A stretch of DNA of 64,000 nucleotides from Adenophora triphylla var. japonica (taxonomy: Eukaryota > Streptophyta > Magnoliopsida > Asterales > Campanulaceae). The DNA lies in NCBI GenBank assembly GCA_022495995.1, contig JAFEMH010003642.1, positions 186,001 through 250,000 of the forward strand, read 5' to 3'. Numbering within the stretch: the first letter of the stretch is position 1; every line of letters starts with the position of its first letter. Below the pieces are notes generated by a model. That model saw only the letters and a program-made list of their open reading frames with translations, ran no database searches and was not told the origin of the DNA. Shown here one piece after another: positions 19,533 through 30,968 of this stretch. Both the position numbers and the translations under genes were made by a program.

Positions 19533-22500
19533 ATGAATATTTCTGCAAATTGGAGATGGGTGGTTTCATTGAGATTCCTCACTTGGACAACTCTTGTTCT
19601 GTTCTTGATTTCATGTGTGGAATCAATAACACCACCAAATTTCGGAACGGAGACGGACCGACTTGCTCTAATAGATTTCAAGAATCGAATAATCGATGAT
19701 CCGAGCCAAATCATGAAGTCATGGAACGATTCTTTTACTTTCTGCTATTGGGTCGGGGTTACCTGTAACCCACTCAATGGTCGAGTTAGCATCTTGAATT
19801 TGCAGTCAAGCAGCCTAGTTGGCTCAGTCCCTCCTTCTATTGGCAACCTTACATTCCTGACAGGAATCAATCTACAAGCCAATGGCTTCCTTGGTCAACT
19901 TCCTCAAGAATTCGGAAAGTTATTACAGCTTCGCTATCTAAACTTGAGCACAAATTCTTTCACTGGCATGATTCCAACAAATCTCACTCACTGTACAAAT
20001 CTTGAAGTGCTCGATTTAATCTCAAATAAGCTCGTGGGGTCCATACCGGACCAGCTATTTTCACTGTCCAAAATGTTGTACTTAGGACTTGCAAATAACA
20101 ACTTGACTGGAAGAATTCCCCCTTGGATTGGAAACTTTTCATCGATGATTGCACTCTCTCTAACCGGAAATAAACTCCATGGTAGTATTCCACATGAGCT
20201 TGGTGATCTCAGAAAATTAAAATTTTTCCAACTCTATGGAAATGAACTATCTGGTATCATTCCTCCTTCATTGTTCAATATATCCTCTATATTTTACTTC
20301 TCAGTCACACAAAATCAGCTGCAGGGTCAACTCCCACCTGATCTTGGGGTCACACTTCCTAATCTACAAGTCTTTGCTGCAGCTGATAATAAATTTACTG
20401 GGCGCGTGCCTATATCTTTATCTAATGCTTCAAAGCTCCAGATTTTTGACTTCTCTATCAATGATTTAGAGGGGTCTGTTCCTCCAAATCTTGGAACATT
20501 GCGAGATTTGTCTAGAATCTACCTTGATGCAAACAGACTTGGAAAGGGAGAAGTTGGCGGTCTGAATTTCTTTTCTTTGCTGGCTAATTGTACTAATTTG
20601 GAAGTTTTGGGCTTGTCAGATAACCTTTTTGAGGGTGAAATACCTCATTCGATTGCTAACTTGTCCTCTAACCTGAAAATTTTTACGCTTTCTTCCAATT
20701 TGATTCAAGGGAAAATTCCTGTTGGGATTGAGAACCTCATTAATTTGGCTCGTTTTGAAGTGGGACAAAATTACTTAACTGGAAATATTCCTTATGAAAT
20801 TGGCAAACTTCACAAGTTAGAGGGGCTGTCTTTGTATTCTAACAAGTTTACCGGCCTTCCATCCTCGATTGGTAATTTGACTTTGTTAACGAGGCTCTTC
20901 CTGAATGACAACAATCTACAGGGAAGTATACCTGAAAGCCTCGGAGGTTGTCAAAATTTGTTGGTATTGAACCTTAGTAGAAACAATCTTAGCGGCGTAA
21001 TACCAAAAGTGGTCATGGGTCTATCTTCCCTTTCAATTTCTCTATCCATGGCTGATAATTCATTGACTGGTTTATTGCCTGTTGAAGTTGGTAGCTTGAC
21101 AAACTTAAAGGAACTAAACCTTGGTGGGAACAAACTGACGGGGGAAATTCCTACAACACTCGGCCGTTGTCAAAATTTGGAAAGCCTTCTCATGCAAGGT
21201 AATATGATTGAAGGCAGAGTTCCCGACTCTTTGGAAAACTTACGAGGATTAACAGAAATTGACCTCTCGCATAACAACTTATCTGGGCCTCTACCAATGT
21301 TTTTTTGGAAACTTCCGTTGCTCAAGAAACTTAACATTTCATACAATGAATTCGAAGGAGAGGTGTCGAAAGAAGGAGTTTTTGCAAATGCAAGTGCAGT
21401 TTACGTGCAAGGAAATTACAGATTATGTGGAGGGGTCCCAGGCTTGAACTTGCCTGTATGTTCTTCTCCAGACTCGACAAGAAAACTTCTTGCTCCTAAA
21501 GTGGTAGCTCCTCTAGCTATCTTAGCTGTGGCTTTTATTATATTTTGTGCTTTTTCTGCTTACGCTATCATAAGGAGATCAAGAAAAAGACCTTCAGAAA
21601 CATCCTCAACCAAGTATTGGCAGTCGGGTACTTCTTACCAAGAATTATTTGAATGCACTAATGGGTTCTCCGAGGAAAATTTAATAGGATCAGGTGGTTT
21701 TGGTACTGTATATAAAGGAGTTATTAGAGCTGATAATGCAATTGTGGCCGTCAAAGTATTAAACCCTCAACAAAAAGGAGCTTCCAAGACTTTCATGGAT
21801 GAATTCAATGCTTTAAAGAGCATACGGCATCGTAATCTTCTCAACATCCTATCAGCCTGCTCTAGTGTGGATAACAATGGTAATGACTTTCAATGTCTTG
21901 TATTCAAGTTCATGTCGAACGGTAACCTAGACCAGTGGCTGTATCCTACAAACAGGGAACCAAACATGAAGAAGACAAGTTTGAGCTTTATCCAAAGACT
22001 CAACATAGCAATTGAAGTTGCCTATGCCTTGGATTATCTTCATCATGATTGTGTACCACCAATTGTTCATTGTGATCTAAAACCAAGCAACATACTGCTT
22101 GATGATGATATGACAGCCCATCTTGCTGACTTTGGATTAGCAAAGATTCTGTTCCAGTCGTCCGATCTTTCCTTGAGCCAATCTATAACCGTATCCCTCA
22201 AGGGTTCCCTTGGTTACATTCCTCCAGGTAAGATTCAACTTTTCATTCACGAGTGCATGTATATTCTTCTTATCTATTGGTATGCCTCTACAAATAGGAA
22301 TATTTTGTGCATATATTTTTAGCTATTTTAATCATCATACTTTCAATTTTTGGGGATACGAGTGCATATCTAAAGTAAAATGGTTAAAACTGCTTTAAAA
22401 AATACACAGATGGTTAAAACTGTTAAATAAATACGAAAATGGTTAAAACCGGAGCTTGAGCAAAGTATGATGGTTCGAATGTCGATAGGCTTATTAAATT

Positions 22501-22969
22501 AGAATGCTTACAATTCAAAATCCGTTTGATGGTGATTGTAGAGTACGCAATGGGAGGAGAGACATCTACACTTGGAGATGTTTACAGCTATGGGATACTC
22601 TTACTGGAGATGCTTACGGGTAAAAGACCAACTGATGACAGCTTCAAGTATGGTCTTACCCTTCACCAAATGGTAGCAACAGCATTGTCCGAGCATGTCA
22701 TGGACATGGTTGACCCATCACTGTTATCTGAGAAAGAAGGAGATTACAAAGAGGACGAAGCAGAAGAAAAATCAATCATCCGATGTGATAGCCTAGCCAC
22801 CAGCACTAGAACGAAAATGGAGAACTGTTTAATTTCACTGATGAAAATTGGAGTATCGTGTGCGAATCATTTACCAAGTAGTCGAATGCCAATGTACGTT
22901 ATTGTGAACGAAATGAAGTCAATTCGGGATTCATTCTTGGGTACAGAAGAAGGACTGACTGAAATCTAG
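19533..22969 (+). CDS. LRR receptor-like kinase, LRR-XII type, non-RD
   Basis: Two exons (19533-22227 and 22542-22969) join in phase to 1040 codons. A signal peptide (about residues 1-31, hydrophobic TTLVLFLISCVES) is followed by a cap (DRLALIDFKNRIIDD, CYWVGVTC) and about 21 leucine-rich repeats (about 85-620). The C-terminal cap (LCGG, LPVC) precedes a membrane helix (about 657-680). The kinase has the glycine loop GSGGFGTVYKG (about 718), VAVKVL lysine, catalytic loop VHCDLKPSN (about 845), DFG (about 865) and KGSLGYIPPE. The arginine before the catalytic aspartate is cysteine, the non-RD form typical of pattern-recognition kinases. Architecture and intron position match the EFR/FLS2/Xa21 group, which act at the plasma membrane in immunity. 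The ligand cannot be inferred. No stop or frameshift is seen. Confidence 0.93.
22228..22541 (+). other. Intron of the LRR receptor kinase
   Basis: The donor is CCTCCAG/GTAAGATT and the acceptor is TGATTGTAG/AGTACG. The split codon is GAG (E) in GYIPPEYAMGG, within the activation segment. Reading through would give a truncated tail of about 30 residues ending near 22321. ATGGTTAAAAC occurs three times (about 22380-22445). Confidence 0.9.
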
Positions 22970-23093
22970 CCATAGGATTGCTCAATGTATACTTGTTTCC
23001 ATGTTCTTTTCTAATGAACACAGTTATGTATTCTATGCTACTTCTTGGTGTTAGATGTTGGTTTGTGTGGGCCTGAGATTTCAAATAAAGATT

Positions 23094-23099
23094 CTATTG
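23094..23099 (+). promoter_or_regulatory. Likely polyadenylation signal of the receptor kinase
   Basis: AATAAA lies about 125 nt after the stop codon, a usual distance for a plant 3' end. No competing coding sequence follows until 23452. Confidence 0.4.
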
Positions 23100-23451
23100 T
23101 TTTCAGGTAGCGTTTCTTTCTTCCAAGTTTGAATGAACTGAAAATTTAAGGCAGCAAAAACACTAATCTATGATGAGATGGAGAAGGAGTATTGGCTAAC
23201 CCTAATTATGATGTTCTTCGCCTCGAGCTAGCGTGATTGGAATTGTACAGAACTTTCTGATTTATCTTTGTATTCTGCACCCTTGCTGTTCTGAATCATC
23301 AGTTATCTCTTGCAGTCGGATCATTCAATCCAGAAGTAAGCTCCATCCAAATGAGATCCTGATAGGTCACACAACATGTTATTGATTTCAGTACATTGGT
23401 AGTAAAAATAAAAATCAATTCTGCTTGAAGAATGATTAAATTATTTCCAGT
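23100..23451. other. Unassigned sequence between the kinase and gypsy B
   Basis: I see no gene, LTR terminus or inverted repeat I can support. It may hold the 5' end of gypsy B or its lost LTR, but it shows no clear similarity to the LTR-like tail at 57418-57760. Confidence 0.3.
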
Positions 23452-24700
23452 ATGGCAGATCTGAAGCTGGAAATGAAGGTCATGTTTGATGGGTTGAGTG
23501 TTAGGTTCGATAGCGGGAAGAAACAAGTACCAGAAGGGGGATTGGATGGGGAAGCAATTCCACCAAATACTGGAATTCATACTGATGTTAGCTCAGAACA
23601 GGACACCAGGTATAACCCCAATTTTACAACCCTCCATATACACAAAACCAGCCACCACAGCACATGGGGATTTGGCCTGCTGGCTAGAGCTCATGGCTTG
23701 TGCGTGCATGTGTGTGTGTGTGTGAGTAGTGAAAAAAAAAAAAAAAAAAAAAAAAAACCAGCCACCACAATCACCAAATCAACACTACCAGGCACCTTAT
23801 TATCCACCCCCACCACAGTACACTCAACCAAACTCACAAACCAATCACCCACCATATACTCAACCAAATCTACCAACATCACAATCTTCTTATACTCACC
23901 AGGCTCCTCCACAGAATCCTCCAACCCAACAGCCAAATCATCCAAACCCACCACAGAATACCACTTTCCCACAATACCAACATCCACCACAAGCTCAATA
24001 ATCCTATCAGTACAATGCCTACATGTTTCCCCCACAGTTCATTCCTCCTAATTAGACAGGGCCATGGAATTCCAAACCTCCCAAGATGGACTTTCCAAAA
24101 TTCGATGGGATGGATTCTAGAGGGTGGGCCATTAAGTGTGACCAGTTTTTTGAATTCAATCCCATGGAGGATTTAAGAAAGGCTAAATATGCCTTTACTT
24201 ATTTTAAGGGTAGAGCTAGTCATTGGTATCAGTTCTACTAGGTGGAAAGAGGGTTTACTCCATGGGTGAAATTCGTAAATGATGTCATTAACAAATTTGC
24301 AACTAGAGAGCACAAGCACCCACAGGCTGAAATTGTAACCATTGATGATGAAGAAGTGGAGATAGAGGGGGTTGTGGAAGAAGAAGAAGAAGAGGCACAA
24401 ATCTCAGTATTAGCACTCAATGGGATTCTCATTCACAACACAATTAAGGTGAAAGGTAAAGTTCAGAAGAGAGAGATCACTATACTAATTGATAGTGGGG
24501 ACACACACAATTTTATTGACCCTAATACTGCAAGACAGTTAGGGTGTATAGCTGAGCAGACCTTACCTCTCAATGTCACTGTTGCTGATGGAAATAAACT
24601 AGCAAGTGATGCCATATGTAAGGGGTTTAAATGGGAGATGCAAGGGTACCAATTTAAGGCAGATTTGAGAGGGTTCTACCCTAATGGGGATGTGATGCAA
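23452..24700 (+). pseudogene. Gypsy B gag and protease
   Basis: Gag begins near MADLKLEMKVMFDGL and has a long proline/glutamine/asparagine-rich segment (23740-24050). The capsid-like part follows: PPKMDFPKFDGMDSRGWAIKCDQFFE and AKYAFTYFKGRASHWYQF (about 24080-24240), with stops at 23998, 24052 and 24238. The protease frame is 24242-24706 with ILIDSGDTHNFIDPNTARQLG, where D replaces the A/S usual after DSG. The gag N-terminal part was interrupted by a short retroposon at 23660. Confidence 0.75.
23660..23754 (+). mobile_element. Short A-tailed retroposon (SINE-like) in gypsy B gag
   Basis: A 95-bp insertion contains GGCTAGAGCTCATGGC, a GT repeat and an A tail of more than 20. It is flanked by AAACCAGCCACCACA at 23645-23659 and 23755-23769. 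Removing it and one copy of the duplication restores a continuous proline/glutamine-rich gag frame. The A-box-like GGCTAGAGCTC hints at a truncated or internally deleted SINE; no B box is visible. Confidence 0.75.
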
Positions 24701-24708
24701 TCTTAGGA

Positions 24709-25456
24709 GTGGAATGGTTAAAGTGCCACAGTCCAGTCACACTGGATTATAAGAAAATGGAGATTGCCTTGTTAATGGGAAAGAAGAAGATCACTCTCAA
24801 AGGGATAGGGGAGAAAGGCTACTTGAAACTGATTAGTGGCAAAGGACTGAGCAGAATGATCAGGAAGACTAAGGATGGCCTAGTGTGGTACTTGTTTTAT
24901 ATGAATGGGAAGGGAGACATAATTGAAACTAAGGCAAGACTGGAGAACCTACTACAGAAGTATGCAAGGGTATTTGGAGAGCCCAATGGACTACCTCCAA
25001 AAATGAGACATGATCATAGGATACCCTTGAAAAAGGGTAGTGAACCCATCAGCCAAAGACCCTACAGAACCCCACATTTCCAAAAGAATGAAATTGAAAA
25101 ACAGGTTAGAGAAATGCTTAATAGTGGCATCATTCAGCATAGCTCTAGCCCTTTTGCCTCTCCTGTGCTATTGGTGCTTAAGAAAGATGGATCATGGAGG
25201 TTATGTGTGGATTATAGGGGACTCAATGACATGACTATCAAGAATAGGTTTATGTGATTGAAGAGCTATTAGATGAGCTGCATGGAGCAAAATGGTACTC
25301 AAAGTTGGACCTAAGGTCACGATACCATCAAATCAGGGTAGCACAAGAGGATATCCCTAAAACTGCCTTTAGAACACATCATGGTCATTTTGAATTTAAG
25401 GTCATGCCTTTTGGTCTCACTAATGTCCCTGCCTCATTTCAAGCCTTAATGAATGA
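24709..25456 (+). pseudogene. Gypsy B reverse transcriptase, N-terminal two thirds
   Basis: The frame 24709-25257 ends shortly after [20 protein letters not shown] and [15 protein letters not shown] one-base shift continues at 25254 with [24 protein letters not shown] and [24 protein letters not shown]. These are the fingers and palm of a chromovirus-type enzyme. The catalytic FFDD box is at about 57370, beyond Tat B. Confidence 0.85.
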
Positions 25457-25461
25457 GGTTT

Positions 25462-26176
25462 TGATGCTACCACGCCAAAATGGTTGCACAGAACTGAAAA
25501 GAGAGGATAATCCGGCTGCTTTCCGTTTGTCTCCTGCACACACAAACCAACGTGAACTAAGCCGGGGGCGTCTCCGGCGTTGCCCATCCGGCATGAGAGT
25601 AAGTATACTTTCAAGTTAATAAGAAAACAATAGCATGAACTGGAAAGAGATTTGCAGAAAAATGAACTCAAGAGAACTTACAAATGCCTTTTTTGAGGTA
25701 ACTTATATACTCCCACAACATCATGTGCAAGTCACATGCCAAGGACACGTGTCGATCATCCATAAGGTGGGCAAAAATGTCTCCATCCATAGGTGGCACC
25801 GTCAACTTTATCTCTGACACACTTTTCATCATTTGACGGATACGGTGGACCCCATTTATAACGACATTAACGACTTATGAACTGTAGATACTGATCTTTG
25901 ATGTCGCCTATGGCGACAACCATCACATGGCGACAACTCTTGGTGATCGCTAATAAATACACAAATGGCGAGATTTCGACCTTTGAACTTACATCATCTC
26001 CCTATAATGATAGGCTAATGGGCTTCTCGCCGGAGGGTTCCCGCAAATGCTCAAGGGAAGTCGCTGGTTACCTTAAGATACCCTTGGCCCATTATCATGG
26101 GCCTTGATCTATAATTGCCGAATTGGGCCTCATATTAACGAGTTGGGCCCAATTCCCATTTTTCACAACCACATCA
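25462..26176 (-). repeat. 3' LTR of Tat B (715 bp)
   Basis: Starts TGATGCTACC and ends CCACATCA on the plus strand, forming TGATG/CATCA inverted ends. The next plus-strand bases, GTAGCCCCCAAG, read on the minus strand as a G-rich polypurine-type tract CTTGGGGGCTAC just before the LTR. Confidence 0.9.
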
Positions 26177-26816
26177 GTAGCCCCCAAGTTCGAGATCTGG
26201 ATTATTTATGATCCAGTCAAGAAATTACGGTTGTCGCATGAAGTTCCCGCCAATTGTTTGTCGCTTGGCGAGAAGACAATCCCAGTTGACACATTCCCGT
26301 CCACGTGTCGTCTCCTGGCTGATTGATATGGACGGTTTGTCAAGTCCGTACTCACCGTTTCAAATTTCATGCCTTTAATGATATCTCCTCAATAATGAGG
26401 GGGAATCTCAAAATTCGAAGATCATTTAATATTTTGAAAAACTCCCCAACACCCTTTCATCTTCTTTGGCTAAGGTCAGCCCCCAAGCCTCTCATTCTCA
26501 ATTCAGTTACTCAGAGCTTCGAAAAACTCCCTTGCAATCTCCGGCGAACTGATTTCTGTTCAATCTCCCCCTTTGCTATTCCGTCCACATTTTCCGTTCG
26601 ATTTCACCATTTTCGTGCTCCCTTCAACTTTATGCTCGTTACGCTGCCTTTTCCGGCCTATCTGGAGCGTTTCTAAAGAATTCCCAACTTTTTGAAGTTT
26701 CCGGCCAAAAATCCGGAAAAACCTTCAAGTTTTCAACCGTTTTCTGCATATCTCCAGGTACAACTTCTAAACCTTCAAGTTTTTTACTTTTATTCCAACT
26801 CCCCTATCTCGCATGA

Positions 26817-29290
26817 ATGGCAAGAACTAAATCTTGTGCGAGAACCATTAGGTTTGATCAAAACCAGAAAAGTGGGGGGTTTTATAGAGTAGACATGGGG
26901 GTCTGGGCTCGAATCCCGCGCGAGGATCTCAATTCTATGCTCATGCGGCATGGCGCTGATGTCGCCATTTTGGATGCCTTAGAAATTAGGGGTCCTCCCT
27001 TTTTACACAAGTCTGTACCCATGAAGACTTTCTTCACCACTTGGGAACTTTGCACACACATTTGCGACTTCTACCATCCCCTTTTTTATTCTGACTTTTC
27101 AGATATTGACTATCCCACTGCTCTCAATTTACGTAGTCGTCACTTCTATAAACAGGTTCTCTCCTCCGGTGAACTTGGCGACATGTCTTCCACCAGCTCT
27201 TCATCCAGCCATGACGTCTCTGATACGCTGGCTGCGGAAACCTCTTCAGAACATCAAGTCTCTCACGAGATCCCCCCTTCCATTGTCGCCGAAACAAGTA
27301 CTTCCTCTTCCTTATATTTTCAAACGCCTCTTCATGTAAAATATGGGATAAACCATCACGTTTACCACATAGTGCCTTATACCGACGACCTTTCTCTTGC
27401 CGCCATGCGGCAAAGGATGGACGGGGTTGTCGTATATACCTCCCAGCTAGAAGTTGGACTTAGATTCCCCATAGATCCTTTCATATGTGCAGTTATGCAA
27501 AAAGCCCAAGCCGCAGTTGTTGACCTTCACCCCAACGCCTTCCGCATACTCACAAGCTACTTGACCATCTGTAGAGCCCTTAGGCAAGAACCAACAATCC
27601 CTTTGTTTGTCCATCTATTCGAAGGTTACACAGCGATCTCCAAGCGGGATGATACTGTCGAGAACCGTTTGTCCATCAAATACCGAAAACCAAAAATTCT
27701 CACCCCACTTCCTCGTAAAGTTCATAACTGGCAACCCAAACCCCTTTCGTTACTTCTCGTGTCGGCTGGAATCATTCTGGCGACCTTCGGGAGATAATTC
27801 CCAAGTTTGAGACTAGAAAGGCTTTAGTCTCTGGCGATAATCGCCTAAAAGAGAAGATTTAAAAGTTCTCGCCGATGCCAACAACACAGGCTTGGCTCTA
27901 TTTTCCTGGAGGGAAATTCTTTCTCTCCCCTCCTTACTACGCAAGGTCGGCCTTCCAGACTTCACATTTCCAAGGGATGAATCCCGCGCGACCATTATCC
28001 ACACTACTCCTTATCCTAGGTGGGAGCTTCACTCTGACAATTGCTTTGCTTCTGAATGTGGACCTTGTCAACAAGAAGGTCGTTGTTGCAATGCCATGTT
28101 TGAAGTCTATAGTATATTTCTCGCCCTTGATCTAACTTTCATCTTGTTTCTCTTTGTTTCTTTTTTGCTAACACTTTCATTACTTTACAGAATTTAGATT
28201 AGAACCATGAGACTTATGGAGAGGCGGGAAGCTTTCTCTCGTGCTGATGGTCACCGCAAGCGACTTGCTGAATCCAGGCAGACTAGCCTCCTCAGAAATT
28301 TTGAACTTGAAATCCCTATTTCCATCCATGGGGATGACTCTGAGGCAATTACGCGCGAGAAGGGTGCTGTTGCTGCGGAGAAAGCCGCTGGGAAGGCTAT
28401 TGAGCCCTCTAGAACGAAAAGGAAATCCAAGACTCCCTCTCGGGCTTCACCACTTAGAATCAGGGATGAAGCTACTGAGGAAGAAGAAGAAGTCCAAGAA
28501 CAAACCACGGATGCCGCTTCTGGTGGAGACCAAACCATCCATACAACTGACCAATTAATCCTGCTTAGCTGAAGGAAGTTGGTTCCCGCCCAACTAATAG
28601 AGCTCGCCCCGCTGAGGATCCATTTCCCTCCAATACTGATGAAGGTGACTCTGGTGAAGCCGACAGCTTCAAGGTTGCAAGTTAGCTGCAGGAAGGATTC
28701 CAAATGCCTTCTGATGAGGACTGATGAGGACGGCCTCTATGAGCTCAGTAAAGAAATTACGACGTTCCCGCCTTGCCCCTCCTTGACATTCACTCCACAG
28801 ATCCCAACTACTGCATGCTTGGGGGTGGCATTATCCAACGCTCCAGCATGCAGCAAAAAGTCACTGAGATTGAGGACCAGGATGAAGACTTTTCAGTTAA
28901 CTCTGCCGGCCTTCATCTTTGCGGTGTAAGTCCTTACGCTTTCCGCCACTACATCTACTTTGCTTCTCACTATCTTTTCGTTCTAACTGTTCTTTTTTCA
29001 ACATATATCAAGTACTATTTACGGCCTAAGGAACAGATGTCGCAACTTGACTTCTGAACTGGAGTCCTGCGAGAAATCTCGCAAGCGAGCTCTGGCTGAT
29101 AAAGAGAGATACAAGAAGTTTATTCAGCGGGAACAGGATGTCGCTGCCATTCTAGCTGAGAAAGCCAAAGTTGGTGAGGCCGTCAAGTCTTATGACCAAG
29201 CTGAAAAAGATTTGAGGAGCGAGATGGAGACTCTGAAGCTGGGCCTAGAAGAACAAAACAAGCGTTTGGGGGCTGAGATTGCCCTTCCGA
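26817..29290 (+). pseudogene. Antisense ORF of Tat B (PF04195-like), spliced and decayed
   Basis: This coding block runs opposite to gag-pol of the host element. The first part (ATG 26817 to 27797, continuing after a frameshift near 27740 to about 28130) contains QLEVGLRFPIDPFICAVMQK and PNAFRILTSYLTICRALRQE, the pattern of the putative gypsy-type transposon domain PF04195. A likely intron ends TTACTTTACAG at 28195. A second charged, serine-rich part follows (28207-28570), and a third (about 29050-29290) is a strong coiled coil (KSRKRALADKERYKKFIQRE...). Antisense ORFs downstream of pol are documented for Tat elements; their role is unknown. Confidence 0.7.
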
Positions 29291-29292
29291 TG

Positions 29293-30420
29293 GAAAGCTG
29301 GCCTTCATCTTTTGGGGGTGGCTACAAGGGCGTCAACCTCCTGGGCCATCATCATTTGGGGGTGGCTACTAGGGCGCCAACCTCTCTGGTCATCTTCTTT
29401 TGGGGGTACCTACTAGGGCGATAACCTTCCTGACCATCTTCTTTTGGGGGTGCTTACTAGGGCGGCAACCTTCTTGGCCTTCATCTTTTGGGGGTGGCTA
29501 CTAGGGCGCCAACCTCCCGGGCCATCATTATTTGGGGGCGGCTAATAGGGCGCCAACTTCCCTGGCCATCATCATTTGGGAGTGGCTACTAGGGCGCCAA
29601 CCTCCCTGGCCATCTTTCTTTGGGGGTGCCTACTAGGGCGGCAACCTCCATGGCCTTCATCTTTTGGGGGTGGCTACTAGGGCGCCAACCTCCCTGGCCT
29701 TCATCATTTGGGGGTGGCTACTAGGGCGCCAACCTCCCTGACCTTCATCATTTGGGGGTGCCTACTAGGGCGGCAACCTCCCTGGCCTTCATCTTTTGGG
29801 GGTGGCTACTAGGGCGTCAACCTCCCGGGCCATCATCATTTGGGGGTGGCTACTAGGGCGCCAACGTCCCTGGCCATCTTCTTTTGGGGGTGCCTACTAG
29901 GGCAGCAACCTCCCTGGCCATCATCATTTGGGGGCGGCGACTAGGGCACTAACCTCCCTGGCCATCATCATTTGGGGTGGCTACTAGGGTGCCACTCTCC
30001 CTGGCCATCTTCTTTTGGGGGTGCCTACTAGGGCGGCAACCTCCCTGGCCTTCATCTTTTAGGGGTGGCTACTAGGGCGCCAACCTCCCGGGCCATCATC
30101 ATTTGGTGGTGGCTACTAGGGCGGCAACCTCCCTGACCATCTTCTTTTGGGGGTGCCTACTAGGCGGCAACCTCCCTGGCCATCATCATTTGGGGGCGGC
30201 TACTAGGGCGCCAACCTCCCTGGCCATTATCATTTGGGCAACCTCCCTGGCCATCTTCTTTTGAGGTTCCTACTAGGGCGGCAACCTCCCTGGCCATCAT
30301 CATTTGGGCAACCTCCCTGGCCATCTTCTTTTGGGGTTCCTACTAGGGCGGCAACCTCCCTGACCATCATCATTTGGGGGCGGTTACTAGGGAGCCAACC
30401 TCCCTCCATGCGTGAACTCC
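29293..30420. repeat. 44-45 bp tandem repeat array (minisatellite) in Tat B
   Basis: About 25 units of TTTGGGGGTGGCTACTAGGG plus CGCCAACCTCCCTGGCCATC-like sequence lie head to tail. Variants alternate CATCATCATT and CATCTTCTTT, GGTGGCT and GGTGCCT, and GCGCC and GCGGC, hinting at a two- or three-unit higher order. Ends near 30236-30330 include shortened units. The array separates the antisense ORF from the truncated polymerase. Confidence 0.92.
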
Positions 30421-30536
30421 ATGCCTCGTTCGCGCCAATCGTAGATTCATACAACAAAGATTTAACTTAAAGTTAAAATTCGACAATCTTGTGAAAACAT
30501 CACGACAAACTATACATACAAAATTTTAACTTGAAA

Positions 30537-30893
30537 CTAGAAATCAACAAGCTTTATGAAAGAATCATGGCAAGATAGCTTGTCAATCTTCGGCAAAGGA
30601 TAACAATCCTTGGGGCATGCCGTGTTCAGGTCTTTGAAATCTATGCACATTCTCCATTTTTTATTCGCCTTCAGCACCATCACCAGACATACCAACCAAA
30701 TTGGGTATTGAATCTTTTCGATGATTCCCACCTTTAACAATTTCTCCACCTCCTCTAAAACCGCTTTCTCCTTGTCCGCCGACAAATATCTAACATTCTG
30801 CTTGAATGGCTCTATGTTCGGATCTGCGTTTAAGTAATTCATGGCGACATTTTTGTCTATTCTCCTCATATCTTCAAGCTGCCAAGGGAACAC
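30537..30893 (-). pseudogene. Tat B reverse transcriptase, N-terminal fragment
   Basis: Minus-strand translation shows NPxxxPFKQNVRYL, EEVEKLLKVGIIEKIQYPIWL and MCIDFKDLNTACPKDCYPLPKID, the start of a Tat-type reverse transcriptase. The palm region with the YVDD box, RNase H and integrase are missing. Similarity ends near 30575, about 150 bp before the minisatellite. Confidence 0.8.
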
Positions 30894-30968
30894 GTCTAAA
30901 ATTTCTTACAAAAATGCGACCGGTTCTTCTCGCTCATTTTTTGTCAACTGCTTCCCTATCTTAATTTT

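Larger units (their letters stand above)
23452..25461 (+). mobile_element. Gypsy B (chromovirus-like), left part
   Basis: Gag, protease and the first two thirds of reverse transcriptase occur in this order, then stop at 25461 where Tat B begins. The reverse transcriptase continues at about 57334 (VLVFFDDILVYSS) on the far side, so the insertion splits one element. GGTTT is duplicated at 25457-25461 and 57329-57333. No 5' LTR is recognised. Confidence 0.85.

Noticed and set aside
22228..22321. C-terminal extension GKIQLFIHECMY of the receptor kinase
   Set aside because: This is read-through of the intron; strong GTAAG donor and TTGTAG acceptor restore the conserved kinase frame.
28251..28703. 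150-codon minus-strand ORF in Tat B, in the sense direction of the element
   Set aside because: Serine-rich shadow of the charged second part of the antisense ORF; no integrase or RNase H motif.
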